Shown piece by piece: positions 29,199-38,676 of a stretch of DNA of 64,000 nt; the first letter of the stretch is position 1, and the number at the start of each line of letters is the position of its first letter. A program made the translations under genes and the position numbers. The DNA lies in contig NZ_JAJUWR010000016.1 in NCBI RefSeq assembly GCF_021390545.1, positions 98,855 to 162,854 on the forward strand, read 5' to 3'. A model generated the notes under the pieces. The model saw only the letters and a program-made list of their open reading frames with translations, did not search any database and was not told the DNA's origin. Source of the stretch: Algoriphagus sp. AGSA1. GTDB taxonomy: Bacteria; Bacteroidota; Bacteroidia; Cytophagales; Cyclobacteriaceae.

Positions 29199-30659
29199 CT
29201 ATTCTACCCACCATAGCGGAGTCCTCATATTGTCTGAGCCACCGAGTTTGCTTACACCTTCATCCAGGTTTGCCTTGTTGAGAGAATACTCTGAAGTAGG
29301 ATATTCAATGCGGGTTGGAAGTACCCCTTCGTTTGAAAACACGGCACTTGGATTAGGTGCGGGCATTACAGGATAGCCTGTTCTCCGGTATTCATTCCAG
29401 GCTTCTACTCCTTGGCCAAAAAGTGCTATCCATTTTTGGGTCATGATGCTTTCCTTGGTGACGCCGCCTATCCGGCTCATGTAGTCACTTGGCATTGTAA
29501 GTCCTTGTTGATTAAAAGATGCTTTGATCGCACTTTCAAGAAATTTCGATGCATCTCCCTCGATATCGCCATCTAAGGCTGCCTCAGCTTTGATGAACTC
29601 TACCTCTGCATAGGTCATCAGGACACTCGGTGCTGTGGGATCCAAATATTTAAGCCCTATTCTCGAAGCATTGTAGTTTCCTGCGGCCGCGTCTGTGAGT
29701 CCGTTTGGAAGTCCTGCATAAGAACCGTCTTCAAGAGGCTGTGCATATACTGTGATCCGGTCATCGTCAAGTTCGAGCAGTTTGTTTATGAGCGTAGAGC
29801 TGATGTTCCAATCAGATCGCGTGGAGAACACGTCAAACATTTTGTTTCTGCTCCCGATCACATCGAAATGGATCAATTCAGCGGCCTGTGAATTGCTTTC
29901 GATAACCGGGTATTTGGCAGGGTCTGAAAGGATTTGGCTCATTATAGCTTTAGACTCAGCGGGCTTTTTAGCAGCTTGTCTATTGGCGATTCTTAACGCT
30001 AGGGAATTTGCAAAGCGCTTCCATTTCATGATGTCCCCGTTGAACATAATGTCTCCGACCACAGCTGGGCCAGAGGTGGAGAGATATTCGTTGGCATCCA
30101 TCAGATCGCCCAGTATCCCGGCATACACTTCCTCCATGGAATCGTATTTTGGTGAATTTATGGCTTCTTCCGCAGTGCCTTTAAGCGCTTCTGAATAGGG
30201 GATAGGGCCAAAAACATCCGTGAGGTACGCATAGGTAAAGGATTGCATTACCATGGCTATACCTACATAATTGGGGTTTTCATAGGGTCCTCCGGGTTCG
30301 GATAGTGATTTTACCTTTTCGAAATTGATCAAAGCATCTCTGTAAAGATTATTCCAAGTGCCTGAAGAGATTGTAAGAGGAATCTCATAACTGTCACCTT
30401 CAGCATTGATATAGATATTCCTGGAGAGATGCTGGATCCAGCACATTGCCGCGTCTATATTGAGTCTCTCGTATCTGGTGCTATGTCCCCAGTATCTATC
30501 GGCCACTACCTGGATCGCATTTGGCAAAAGCAGGGAAGGGGCTATGGAAACCGGGTTGTTGGGATCTGTATTGATTTCTTCAAAATCATTGGTACACGAA
30601 GTCATCGTGCCGAAAGTCAGAAGAAGTATTGCTAGGCTGGCTATGTATAGTCTTTTCAT
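29199..30659 (-). CDS. SusD/RagB-family outer-membrane lipoprotein
   Basis: 486 residues from ATG 30659, chosen because it begins MKRLYIASLAILLL and gives a lipoprotein signal with Cys at MTSC; the longer frame to 30758 is unlikely. The early motif CTNDFEEINTDPNNP is typical of the SusD-like group that starts with that phrase (SusD_2 type), and TPR-like helices follow. The protein would sit on the cell surface as a lid on the SusC-like transporter encoded upstream. Ligand unknown. Confidence 0.9.
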   Translation of the reverse strand: MKRLYIASLAILLLTFGTMTSCTNDFEEINTDPNNPVSIAPSLLLPNAIQVVADRYWGHSTRYERLNIDAAMCWIQHLSRNIYINAEGDSYEIPLTISSGTWNNLYRDALINFEKVKSLSEPGGPYENPNYVGIAMVMQSFTYAYLTDVFGPIPYSEALKGTAEEAINSPKYDSMEEVYAGILGDLMDANEYLSTSGPAVVGDIMFNGDIMKWKRFANSLALRIANRQAAKKPAESKAIMSQILSDPAKYPVIESNSQAAELIHFDVIGSRNKMFDVFSTRSDWNISSTLINKLLELDDDRITVYAQPLEDGSYAGLPNGLTDAAAGNYNASRIGLKYLDPTAPSVLMTYAEVEFIKAEAALDGDIEGDASKFLESAIKASFNQQGLTMPSDYMSRIGGVTKESIMTQKWIALFGQGVEAWNEYRRTGYPVMPAPNPSAVFSNEGVLPTRIEYPTSEYSLNKANLDEGVSKLGGSDNMRTPLWWVE

Positions 30660-30787
30660 AAGGTTTGTAGGTTGATTTTTAATGACCATGACCTGTTGGT
30701 AGCGGAGTAAAATGGTTGGGTTTCCACAACTGTTTGCTTCAGGTTTGCTCCATTTCATGATGTGCCATTAATTGGTTGAGGATTAAA

Positions 30788-33700
30788 TCAGAAAGTTACA
30801 TTTAGGTTGAATCCTAGGTTCCGCGTCGATGGCATTTCTCCATAAGAAAAACCTTGACCATTTCCTCCTTTGCCATCTACTTCAGGATCCATATGAGGAT
30901 GATTCTTATAAAGGATAGCGAGGTTTCTGCCCACAAATGAGAGCTTCATCGTCTGGATAAACTTGTTTCCTAAGAATCCCCTAGGGAAAGCATACCCCAG
31001 AGACAGCTCACGTAGCTTTACATAGGTCCCATCAAAAATCCCTGTTTCATGATAGGTACGCGGGTTTTGGGAATTCCAGAAGGTGGTGGCATCCGCGATT
31101 ACATCGTTAGGGACGTAAATGGGTTCTTCGCTCGTCCCTACGTTCATTACTCCCTTTCCTATTACTCCTTCCTCACGCCCAATGGCAGTTTCGGCATATT
31201 GCCCTGTTTTTCTGGCAAGGCCGGTTCCTACGTCGAAAATATCCCCTCCCATTTTCATGTCTATCAAGGTATTCAACTCAATGCCTTTGTAAGCAAATGA
31301 GTTGGTCCATCCGCCTATCCAGTCTGGTTGGATGTTGCCTAATACAAAGGTTCCTTCTTCGAGAATAGGGAGCCCATTGTTGTATATCAATTCTCCTTCA
31401 GGGCTTCTTAGGTACCGTCTGCCGTAGAGTGAACCATAGGGCTGTCCGACCCGCGCTTCAGACGTCAAAGAGTTTTGTGTTCCCAAGATGTAGTTTTCCA
31501 ACCCTTCGGCAAGTTCTACTACCTCGTTCCGGTTTCTGGCGAAATTGAATGCGGTGTACCAGTTAAAACCTGTTGGGGTATTGATTGGAGTGGCATTGAT
31601 CGAGAGTTCGACTCCTTGGTTGGTGATTTCACCTGCATTTAGAATTTGGCTGCTATACCCAGAAGCAGTGGAGATAGAGACGGCGAGAATTTGGTTTATG
31701 GTGGACTGGTGGTAGTATGTGAAGTCAATACCTACCCGGCCCTCAAAAAATCTTAAATCCAAGCCTACTTCTTTGCCTGTGGTGATTTCCGGTTTAAGTG
31801 TTCTATTGGCTATTTCGTTTGATTCTGCATAGGTAGGGGTAGTTCCTGCCCATAGCCCTTCTGAGGTATATACTTGGTTTAACAGATATGGATCTGCATC
31901 ATTTCCCACTTGTGCTATGCTGCCTCGTATTTTTGCAAACGAAAGGAAACCAGACTGTATGTCGAAGATGTCTGTCAGGACAGCGCTCAGGGCCGCAGAT
32001 GGATAGAAGAAAGAGTTTTGATTGGTAGGAAGGGTGCTTGACCAATCATTTCTACCTGTCACATCGAGAAACAGATAATTGTTGAAGCCAATTTGAGCTG
32101 AGCCAAACACGCTGTTTACCACTTGCTTACGGATTGTGCTGGATGGAGTGACCGGAGCCGCATAGTTACCCAGATTATACAACCCATCAATGGTAAGCTG
32201 TCCTACACTGACCGCGGTGCTTTTGTAGTTATTTACCCTGTTGATTGCGCCCGCTTGCACTTTTAGGGACAGTCTTTGTGTCAGGTCTTTATCAAAAGTC
32301 AGGATCACGTCACTGTTGGTTTCTTGACTGTTTAATACAGATTCTGAGTATGATCCAAATCTTTTGACGTTGTTTTTGAAGCTTTCAGCACTGTTGATGT
32401 TGATCCTGGTGTCAGTCCAGTAATCGGTGCCCGACCTGGCCATGATGCTGAAGTTTTCATTAATGTCGTAATTCAATGCTATGCTGCCAACTAACCGGTC
32501 TTTCTCATTTGATTTGGGCAGATACCTTTGATTGAAGAATGGATTGGAAAAGTATTCATGCTGCCAGTTTGCATAAGGGTAATCATCCCCTGGTCTGAAT
32601 GTCTGCTTTTGGATGTCGTAATAGTCTTCCCAATTCTTGAGCTTGGTATAGTCAGTATGTCGGTGGGCCCAGATGAAATCCTGGCTTCCTGTGAAGCCCC
32701 GGTTATCTGACCCGGATTTGACATATTCAGCGTTCACACTCATCTGGAGCTTTGGGGTGAATTTATAAGAAGTATTTAGTTTGAAGTTGTTTCTGTAATA
32801 ATCATTATCTGCCATAATACTGGTCTGATCCAATCTGCCGATAGCTACCCTGAAGCTACCCTGTTCATTTCCTCCGGAAAGAGCGATTGTATTGGAGACA
32901 CTTTGCCCTGTTTCCCAGAAATCCTCCCAATTATTGGGCTGCGGCAAAAGGGCTACCCTCTCTGGGGCAGAGTACCAAAGTGGAACCAGCCTGCCGTCCA
33001 TCGGAGCTCCCCAGCTTTCGTCCACACCTGCGGTTCCTCGTATTCCTTCTGCGTCAAATCCGTTTCTTCCATCCACATACCAAGTCCTGTAGCCAGCCCC
33101 TCCACCATAGATATTTTGGAAGTCCGGCTTTATCAGAGGATTGTCCATAGTCATGTTACTGTTGAATTCGATGCCTATTCCCTTCGTGCCGGATCCGTTT
33201 TTGGTGGTGACCATGATAACCCCGTTTGCGGCACGAGAGCCATACAATGCCGCTGCTGTTGCACCTTTTAGTATGGTCATTTCCTTAATGTTGTCCGGGC
33301 TTATTTCGGATAGTCCATTCCCATACTGTCTGCTGGAGGTTTGTTCCAGCGGTACTCCATCTACTACCACAAGCGGCTGATTATTTCCTGCCACGGAGGA
33401 GGAGCCTCTGATTACTACATGGGCGCCACTGCCTGGCATGGAATTTCCGGTTACCTGAACACCTGCTACTCTCCCCGATAGACTGTTGGCCACATTGCTG
33501 GGCCGGGATTCTGTCAGGGCTTTTCCATCTACACTTTGAGTAGAGTACCCAAGGGCTTTTTTGTCGCGCTCCAGTCCAAACGCTGTGACTACCACTTCAT
33601 TTAGCGCAAGATCCGAGGAGGCTAATTCTATCGTGAACACCGAAGTGGTTCCCACTCTGATTTCTTGGGTAGTAAAACCTATGAAGGAGACCGTCAGGAT

Positions 33701-34264
33701 AGCATCTTCGCTTCCATCTTCGAGAGTAAGGGTGAATTTCCCATCTATATCAGTCACCACGCCGTTCATTGTTCCTTTTATCAGAATACTTGCACCGGGG
33801 ATGGGTTCTTGGGAATCGTCCAGAACCACGCCCTGTATGGTGCGCTCCATTTTCTTAATAGTCTGATCAGATAATTGATAAGTGGAAGCCGAAGGTGTTG
33901 GAGATGCCTCTGAGTCTTTGGCCTGGGATTGTTCAAGTATATAGAATCCCCCTGCCCCTTTCCTGTATTGTATCCGACTACCTTTTAAAATACGTTCCAG
34001 GTTCTGTTCCGCAGTCAGCTTGGAGTTGATGGCGGCCGGGATTTTGGTTTCAGAATTTACCAGAGTGGATGGATAAGCAATCGAAATCGCATATAAATCC
34101 TCAAGTTCCCTTAGTGTTGATTCAAGATTCTTTTTATCCAGCTTCTGATCCAAAGCTGGGCCTTTTGCAAGTTGTGTTAGATTTTGGCCTTGTGCTGAAA
34201 GCGGGAGTGCGAGCACTCCGGTCACTCCGGCTACCAACAGATAACGGGTAAATTTGATGAGCAT
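30788..34264 (-). CDS. SusC/RagA TonB-linked transporter with STN signalling domain
   Basis: 1,158 residues. In order: signal peptide (1-25), STN (secretin/TonB N-terminal) domain at about 35-110, a carboxypeptidase-D-like repeat at about 140-215 (IQGVVLDDSQEPIPGASILIKG), a TonB plug (SLSGRVAGVQVTG; VVIRGSSSV; PLVVVDGVPLE) and a 22-strand barrel ending in NLGFNLNVTF. The STN domain is the part that contacts FecR-type anti-sigma factors when ligand binds, and both a FecR and an ECF sigma gene lie directly upstream. So this is a self-inducing uptake system. It imports a large or scarce nutrient; which one is not evident. Confidence 0.94.
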   Translation of the reverse strand: MLIKFTRYLLVAGVTGVLALPLSAQGQNLTQLAKGPALDQKLDKKNLESTLRELEDLYAISIAYPSTLVNSETKIPAAINSKLTAEQNLERILKGSRIQYRKGAGGFYILEQSQAKDSEASPTPSASTYQLSDQTIKKMERTIQGVVLDDSQEPIPGASILIKGTMNGVVTDIDGKFTLTLEDGSEDAILTVSFIGFTTQEIRVGTTSVFTIELASSDLALNEVVVTAFGLERDKKALGYSTQSVDGKALTESRPSNVANSLSGRVAGVQVTGNSMPGSGAHVVIRGSSSVAGNNQPLVVVDGVPLEQTSSRQYGNGLSEISPDNIKEMTILKGATAAALYGSRAANGVIMVTTKNGSGTKGIGIEFNSNMTMDNPLIKPDFQNIYGGGAGYRTWYVDGRNGFDAEGIRGTAGVDESWGAPMDGRLVPLWYSAPERVALLPQPNNWEDFWETGQSVSNTIALSGGNEQGSFRVAIGRLDQTSIMADNDYYRNNFKLNTSYKFTPKLQMSVNAEYVKSGSDNRGFTGSQDFIWAHRHTDYTKLKNWEDYYDIQKQTFRPGDDYPYANWQHEYFSNPFFNQRYLPKSNEKDRLVGSIALNYDINENFSIMARSGTDYWTDTRININSAESFKNNVKRFGSYSESVLNSQETNSDVILTFDKDLTQRLSLKVQAGAINRVNNYKSTAVSVGQLTIDGLYNLGNYAAPVTPSSTIRKQVVNSVFGSAQIGFNNYLFLDVTGRNDWSSTLPTNQNSFFYPSAALSAVLTDIFDIQSGFLSFAKIRGSIAQVGNDADPYLLNQVYTSEGLWAGTTPTYAESNEIANRTLKPEITTGKEVGLDLRFFEGRVGIDFTYYHQSTINQILAVSISTASGYSSQILNAGEITNQGVELSINATPINTPTGFNWYTAFNFARNRNEVVELAEGLENYILGTQNSLTSEARVGQPYGSLYGRRYLRSPEGELIYNNGLPILEEGTFVLGNIQPDWIGGWTNSFAYKGIELNTLIDMKMGGDIFDVGTGLARKTGQYAETAIGREEGVIGKGVMNVGTSEEPIYVPNDVIADATTFWNSQNPRTYHETGIFDGTYVKLRELSLGYAFPRGFLGNKFIQTMKLSFVGRNLAILYKNHPHMDPEVDGKGGNGQGFSYGEMPSTRNLGFNLNVTF

Positions 34265-34466
34265 AGATTAACAGGTTAGTGGTTAGAATGATAACTTGCG
34301 TTTATTTTGGGTCAATTGTCAATCATTCTTCGATCTGTGTATGATTGGTACACAGAGCTCACTAGTGTAATTACAGGCAGATGGATTTCACCACTGCTTT
34401 TGCTCGAACTAATTTTACTATTATTTAAGTTATTGCTTGCGATCCGGCCGAAAGGCAAGCAGTAAT

Positions 34467-35393
34467 CTAGGGTAGTTGGATAGTGTTCTGTTTTAGGCTG
34501 ATTTTAGTGTCAAATAACACCTGGATGTTCTCGATCACTTCATTTGGATTGTCTGACAGTGGTAAGCTGCCAGATATAAGTTCTGCGGTTAGTGGTATTT
34601 TTTGGTCGGGCAATTCCAGGTCATATAGCTCTGTAACTATGTTAAGCACCTCTTCAAGGCTTTCATTGTGCATTTGTAATTTCCTCTTCTGCCAAGCTAT
34701 AAGCTTGGAGGGATTATCTGTTTTTTTGCTTGCAATCTTCTGGTTCTCTACGTCTAGTTTGACGGTCTCTCCCGGAGTCACCATTAGGGTGGTGTTTCCT
34801 CCCTCACCTTCATATCCCAATTTCACACTGCCCTGCAACAAGGTCAATTTGTGAATGGGGTGCTGGTTTTTGAAATTGAATTCAGTTCCAAAAACCTCAA
34901 CTTCCATCACCTCGCCTTCATTGATCAAGAATCGCCTGGAATCCGGATCTTTGGCTATATCAAAATATGCCTCACCTCTTAATTCCACCTTGCGCTCAAA
35001 TCCAAATGCCCATCGGTAGGAATAGGCCAATGAGGAATTTGAATTCAAACAAGCCGTGGATCCATCTGGCAACTCTATTTTGAGAATTTCATTTGCCCCT
35101 GTCTGGTAATTTTTTTCTTTAAGAGTCAGTGCCTGCCACAGACCAATATTTAACGATAGAAGTAGGAGTACAGCTGCTGCTGTTTTTGTCGCACGATGGA
35201 TTTTCTTTTTCCTTTCTACTTTTTCTTCATGCTTTCTAATTGCCGACTTTATTTCTCCAAACAGCTTTTTCTTTAAGAGCTGCTGGTCTTTTTCCTCCAT
35301 TCGATCCACATAATCATCCTCAAATAGCTCATCAGTCTCAGTAGGAGGTTTTATGTGCGTATTGTGGAATAAATTGGAGTGGTTTTTTGCCAT
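34467..35393 (-). CDS. FecR-family anti-sigma factor
   Basis: 308 residues. A charged cytoplasmic N-terminus (about 1-68) is followed by a single membrane helix (about 70-88, AAAVLLLLSLNIGLWQAL), the FecR domain (IELPDGSTACLNSNSSLAYS; RKVELRGEAYFDIAKDP; VFGTEFNFKN) and a C-terminal DUF4974-like segment (SGSLPLSDNPNEVIENIQ). It should hold the adjacent sigma factor inactive until the STN domain of the transporter signals. It lies 202 bp upstream of the transporter gene and 330 bp after the sigma gene. Confidence 0.93.
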   Translation of the reverse strand: MAKNHSNLFHNTHIKPPTETDELFEDDYVDRMEEKDQQLLKKKLFGEIKSAIRKHEEKVERKKKIHRATKTAAAVLLLLSLNIGLWQALTLKEKNYQTGANEILKIELPDGSTACLNSNSSLAYSYRWAFGFERKVELRGEAYFDIAKDPDSRRFLINEGEVMEVEVFGTEFNFKNQHPIHKLTLLQGSVKLGYEGEGGNTTLMVTPGETVKLDVENQKIASKKTDNPSKLIAWQKRKLQMHNESLEEVLNIVTELYDLELPDQKIPLTAELISGSLPLSDNPNEVIENIQVLFDTKISLKQNTIQLP

Positions 35394-35723
35394 AACTTGT
35401 GTGTTATACTGTAATTGTCAATTCAAACAGATTTTTCCTCCATTGTGAACAGGAAAAAAACCGATTTTTTTATTTTGTATGAGTTTTAGCCTGTTTTTTA
35501 TTGTTTTTTGAACCTTGTTTTGATTTTTTTTTGTCTTTTTGTTGCTGGATGATCTAAGTTTTTTTTTGAAAGTTCCTTTGTTGTGGGCTTTAATATGGGA
35601 TGCTTTCTAGGTTTTTAGCCCGAGGGCTTTCGGAGATCCTTAATTGAAATGTGAGTTGGCTGAAGGTGTGTGGTAGGCGCATCTAAATTCCCATCAGGGG
35701 TGGGATGGCGTTGGATTTACGGA
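35394..35723. other. T-rich spacer between sigma and anti-sigma genes
   Basis: 330 bp without a plausible gene. The plus strand is dominated by T runs (so the transcribed strand is A-rich), with several runs of seven to nine T between 35465 and 35575. A weak hairpin (CCATC...GATGG) lies close to the sigma stop. The gap is long for two genes that usually abut, so a separate promoter or leader for fecR is possible, but no clear TAnnTTTG was seen. Confidence 0.4.
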
Positions 35724-36344
35724 TTAGTTTAAAAAGGAAATCCCACCTAGTATTTCGGGGTAAGACTCTAGTCCCGGGAGAACACATGCGGTAAAGGTAA
35801 GTTCTTTCAGATTCACCCGAAGATCCTTCAGTGCCCGTATAAGGTGTTTTTCCACAGTGCTGACTGAGATTTCAAGCTTTTTGGATATTTCTATATAGCT
35901 TAAACCTTTATCAAACCGTAACTGATATACTTTTTTGCGTTGTGGGGGGAAGTTCCGCACCACTTTTTTGATGTTCGTCTTCAGATCATTGAACAGTACC
36001 TTTTCATCAGTCGATGAGTTTTGTTGCTCTCCCTTGGATTTTTCCCGTAGTGTAAATCTTTCCCGGATACTTTGGGACTTGTACTGGTTGATGATTCTAT
36101 AGTTCACAGAAGTGAACAGGAAAGCCTGGAGGGATGTGTGGATTTCAAGTTTGGTTCTTTTGGTCCAAAGATCAATAAATACATCCTGGACAATCCCTTC
36201 TACGATCTCCTTTTTACCAAGTCTTTTGTAGCCGAAATTGAACATACGCTTCCAGTATAGATCGTACACTTCAATAAATGCTGACTCGTCACCATTTTTG
36301 ATTCTTTCCAGAAGTTCTAGTTCATTTAATTCTTTTTCAGACAT
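35724..36344 (-). CDS. ECF RNA polymerase sigma factor (FecI/RpoE type)
   Basis: 206 residues. Region 2 is recognisable (FIEVYDLYWKRMFNFGYKRLG... IVEGIVQDVFIDLWTKR), and region 4 carries FPPQRKKVYQLRFDKGLSYIEISKKLEISVSTVEKHLIRAL. It is about 20 residues longer than many at the C-terminus. Its gene heads the sigma/anti-sigma/SusC/SusD series, so it very probably drives the SusC/D genes once released by FecR. No autoregulatory promoter could be identified. Confidence 0.93.
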   Translation of the reverse strand: MSEKELNELELLERIKNGDESAFIEVYDLYWKRMFNFGYKRLGKKEIVEGIVQDVFIDLWTKRTKLEIHTSLQAFLFTSVNYRIINQYKSQSIRERFTLREKSKGEQQNSSTDEKVLFNDLKTNIKKVVRNFPPQRKKVYQLRFDKGLSYIEISKKLEISVSTVEKHLIRALKDLRVNLKELTFTACVLPGLESYPEILGGISFLN

Positions 36345-36547
36345 GGGATTTTGTGCTTAATGGGTGAGCGGTATTTTTTTTACGGTCTAAAAAGTTGGTT
36401 TAATTTTTTACTTATGTTGTGTAAATTTCTGTTAAAATATTAAATGGAGGGTATATATGAAACATAAATTTTAAATAATTGCGTAAAAAATTAAAATATG
36501 GGTTAAGATCAATATTGTTATGACTTTTATACAGGGAGTTTAGTTAG

Positions 36548-36720
36548 ATGTGCTGTAAAATGTCGGTAATAGGTCAAAAGCCATCATTTTGAATGATTAG
36601 CCTATTTTTCACACATGTTGTTTTTCAGCAGGTGCGAGCTAATTGATGGTAGCAGGTCTTTATCCGTACATCAGAAAACCACAAAATCAAGATTTTCAAG
36701 CTGGCCTCAACCGTGCCATT
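36548..36720 (+). repeat. Dispersed non-coding repeat, copy B
   Basis: Direct-orientation homologue of 26050-26220. Beyond the shared part, copy B continues to about 36820 with a short palindrome GAGATAT-N5-ATATCTC and a CCTGCCGACAGGCATG motif that copy A lacks. A 64-codon frame across it (36615-36809) is not credible. Copies A and B bracket the whole sigma/SusCD/aminotransferase/AEC module. Confidence 0.75.
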
Positions 36721-36873
36721 TTTCTCGTTGGCCTCATGAGATATTAAGCATATCTCCTCACTGGGTCGCTTTGAGCCTTCCTGCCGACAGGCATGTCTGG
36801 TGTACCTAGGTTTTTTTCAGTAAGTGAAGGTGTTCAAAATCTCCTGTCAGGAAAATTGTTTTTCAATTCTTTA

Positions 36874-36913
36874 TTAGATTAAATCTAAATAATAAAATTC
36901 TTGCTTATTTTTG
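36874..36913 (+). promoter_or_regulatory. Promoter with DtxR/MntR-like palindrome before the PepSY gene
   Basis: The perfect palindrome TTAGATT-A-AATCTAA at 36874-36888 covers the place of the -33 element; a full -7 match TATTTTTG follows at 36906-36913. The palindrome resembles boxes of DtxR/MntR-type metal repressors, which would suit a PepSY iron-uptake protein, but the regulator is not identified. Confidence 0.5.
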
Positions 36914-36953
36914 CCTTCTGGATTATTTCTCACTCTCTTTAGCTTACTATTAG

Positions 36954-38201
36954 ATGCAGCCTAAAAAATCTACTGTTTGGAAAAGTATCCGAAATATTTT
37001 TGATCAAATACACCTGTATGCAGGCCTGATCTCAGGTCTTGTGGTAATTGCTGTCTGTCTCAGTGGTACCATCTATGTTTATAATACCGAGATCCGGGAA
37101 TTCATGGATTCTGAACTCTATTTCGTAGAGAGTGCCGGTGAAAGAATGTCTCCGGATGAGTTGAAGGACACTCTCGAAAAAAGGGAGGGATCCAATGTGG
37201 TAGCTGTAATGTGGAATGAAGAATCTGACCGGAGCGTACAGCTAACCTTAAAGAAAGCAGGGGAAGAGGGTAGGGGGACTACCTATTATGTGAACCCCTA
37301 TTCTGCGGAAATCCTGGGAAATACCGGTGATAAGACCAAAACATCTGAATTTATGGGCTATATGTTCAGCTTGCACCGTTGGTTGTTGCTGGATAGGATA
37401 GAGGAGCCAATACTGGAAAGCATGGGCAACCGGGATTTGGGAAGGTTTATCAATGGTGTGGCCACGCTACTTTTTTTACTTGGGGTGATTACTGGTATAG
37501 TAATCTGGTTTCCTAATAAGGTAAAAAGCTGGAAACAGGGATTAAAAATCAAATGGTCGGCCAATTGGAAGCGGGTAAATCATGATCTTCACAATACTTT
37601 GGCTTTTTATTCTTTACTTATCCTTTTTGTAATGGCGGCCACCGGCCCTTTTTGGTCTTATGAATGGTATAGGGAAGGATGGCAGAAAACCTGGGACACC
37701 TATCAGGAACCGGGCCCACGAGGTGGAAATGGAGGAGGCCCAAACCGTGAAGCACGTGTGGAAACCAAACCGGAAGAGAATGTCCCCCCTGTAATTTCTA
37801 TTGAAGAGATTTTCGCAAAAACAAATGCCGAGCTTACGTATAAAGGGAATATCAGAGTATCCTTGCCTATTAAAGCGACTGATCCGGTCAGTGTAAGCAA
37901 ATACAGAACAGGCTTTTTCGCCAGGGCTGGTGCCGATCAATTGACTTTGTCTTCGGATGATTTGTCTGTTACTGAGGCTAAATTGTTTTCGGATTTACCC
38001 TTCCGTCAGCAAATAGGAAGGTCTGTGAAATCGCTTCATGTAGGGGATATCTTCGGGCAATTTTCTAAATTTTTATGGTTTGTGGCCTGTTTGATTGCTA
38101 CTTCCTTGCCGATTACCGGAACACTGATCTGGTGGAATAAGCGAAAGAAAAAACCGGCAAAGAAAAAGCCTGTTGCTCGCAAAGTGGCGGAAATGGTATA
38201 A
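36954..38201 (+). CDS. PepSY-associated transmembrane protein (PiuB/FoxB-like)
   Basis: 415 residues with four membrane segments: about 22-43 (LYAGLISGLVVIAVCLSGTI), 165-190 (LLFLLGVITGIVIWF), 210-230 (LAFYSLLILFVMAATGPFW) and 375-395. PepSY-like extracytoplasmic domains lie between. Histidines near the helices (HLYAGL, LHRWLL, NHDLHNTL, SLHVGDIFG) are typical of the family, members of which are thought to reduce ferric siderophores or otherwise help iron release. It lies next to, but on the opposite strand from, the SusC/D module and ends in its own terminator. Confidence 0.87.
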   Translation: MQPKKSTVWKSIRNIFDQIHLYAGLISGLVVIAVCLSGTIYVYNTEIREFMDSELYFVESAGERMSPDELKDTLEKREGSNVVAVMWNEESDRSVQLTLKKAGEEGRGTTYYVNPYSAEILGNTGDKTKTSEFMGYMFSLHRWLLLDRIEEPILESMGNRDLGRFINGVATLLFLLGVITGIVIWFPNKVKSWKQGLKIKWSANWKRVNHDLHNTLAFYSLLILFVMAATGPFWSYEWYREGWQKTWDTYQEPGPRGGNGGGPNREARVETKPEENVPPVISIEEIFAKTNAELTYKGNIRVSLPIKATDPVSVSKYRTGFFARAGADQLTLSSDDLSVTEAKLFSDLPFRQQIGRSVKSLHVGDIFGQFSKFLWFVACLIATSLPITGTLIWWNKRKKKPAKKKPVARKVAEMV

Positions 38202-38211
38202 TTCATATAGG

Positions 38212-38241
38212 AGACCTTCTAATTTTGGAAGGTCTTTTTTT
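38212..38241 (+). terminator. Terminator of the PepSY gene
   Basis: Stem AGACCTTC/GAAGGTCT (38212-38219 with 38228-38235), 8-nt loop, then a T run; 10 bp after the stop codon. Confidence 0.85.
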
Positions 38242-38322
38242 GTTTTTTTTGACCCGGATTATGTATTAGGTCTTGTGGTGAGGATATTAATTGCAAGAAA
38301 ATAAGGCTGTTTGGAGACTGGG

Positions 38323-38336
38323 TCCGCCGCGGCGGA
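38323..38336. repeat. Short GC palindrome TCCGCCGCGGCGGA (copy 2)
   Basis: Perfect 14-bp palindrome, second copy of the one at 2275-2288. The surrounding 38240-38480 holds no gene; it includes a stretch (AACCACAAAGTTCGCGGAG) similar to low-complexity words at 17600 and 46283. Confidence 0.4.
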
Positions 38337-38484
38337 TATGGTGAGGTCGAAAACAGCAGTGTAATGGTTGATTTTGAAGCAATTAATGGCTGCAATAGAA
38401 TTGCCAATGCATATTTCGGGTTTAACCACAAAGTTCGCGGAGTTATCCGTAGAGATTCGAAAGTTCACAACTTGCTTCAAAACT

Positions 38485-38540
38485 TTAAGAGAATCTTAAG
38501 CTGTAGGATTACAGGGCTTGGATTGAATTGTTAACTTTTG
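38485..38540 (+). promoter_or_regulatory. Response-regulator operator and promoter before the regulator gene
   Basis: Palindrome TTAAGA-GAA-TCTTAA at 38485-38499, followed by a -7-like AACTTTTG at 38533-38540 (7/8). The distance from the palindrome end to the last base of the -7 element is 41 bp, identical to that of the site before the pump gene. A 14-bp palindrome AAGCTATATAGCTT at 38616-38629 lies further on in the leader. Confidence 0.6.
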
Positions 38541-38676
38541 CGTAGCAAAAACAACAAAGAAAGAGAATTCAAGATCAATTTTGGAAATAGCAAAGCTCTT
38601 CAATAAAGCTATATAGCTTAACTGCAGCCTTTGTGTGACCTTTATGCTCTCAGTGATTATAACAGAAAAATCAAGC

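Noticed and set aside
32887..33271. Overlapping plus-strand frames inside the SusC-like gene
   Set aside because: Three staggered frames over the plug and barrel region are antisense shadows of the transporter.
36615..36809. 64-codon frame before the PepSY gene
   Set aside because: It lies in the dispersed non-coding repeat (copy B), and copy A does not keep the frame.
36345..36953. Possible ncRNA between the sigma and PepSY genes
   Set aside because: The conserved part is explained by the dispersed repeat and the remainder by the promoter; no known RNA family could be recognised by eye.
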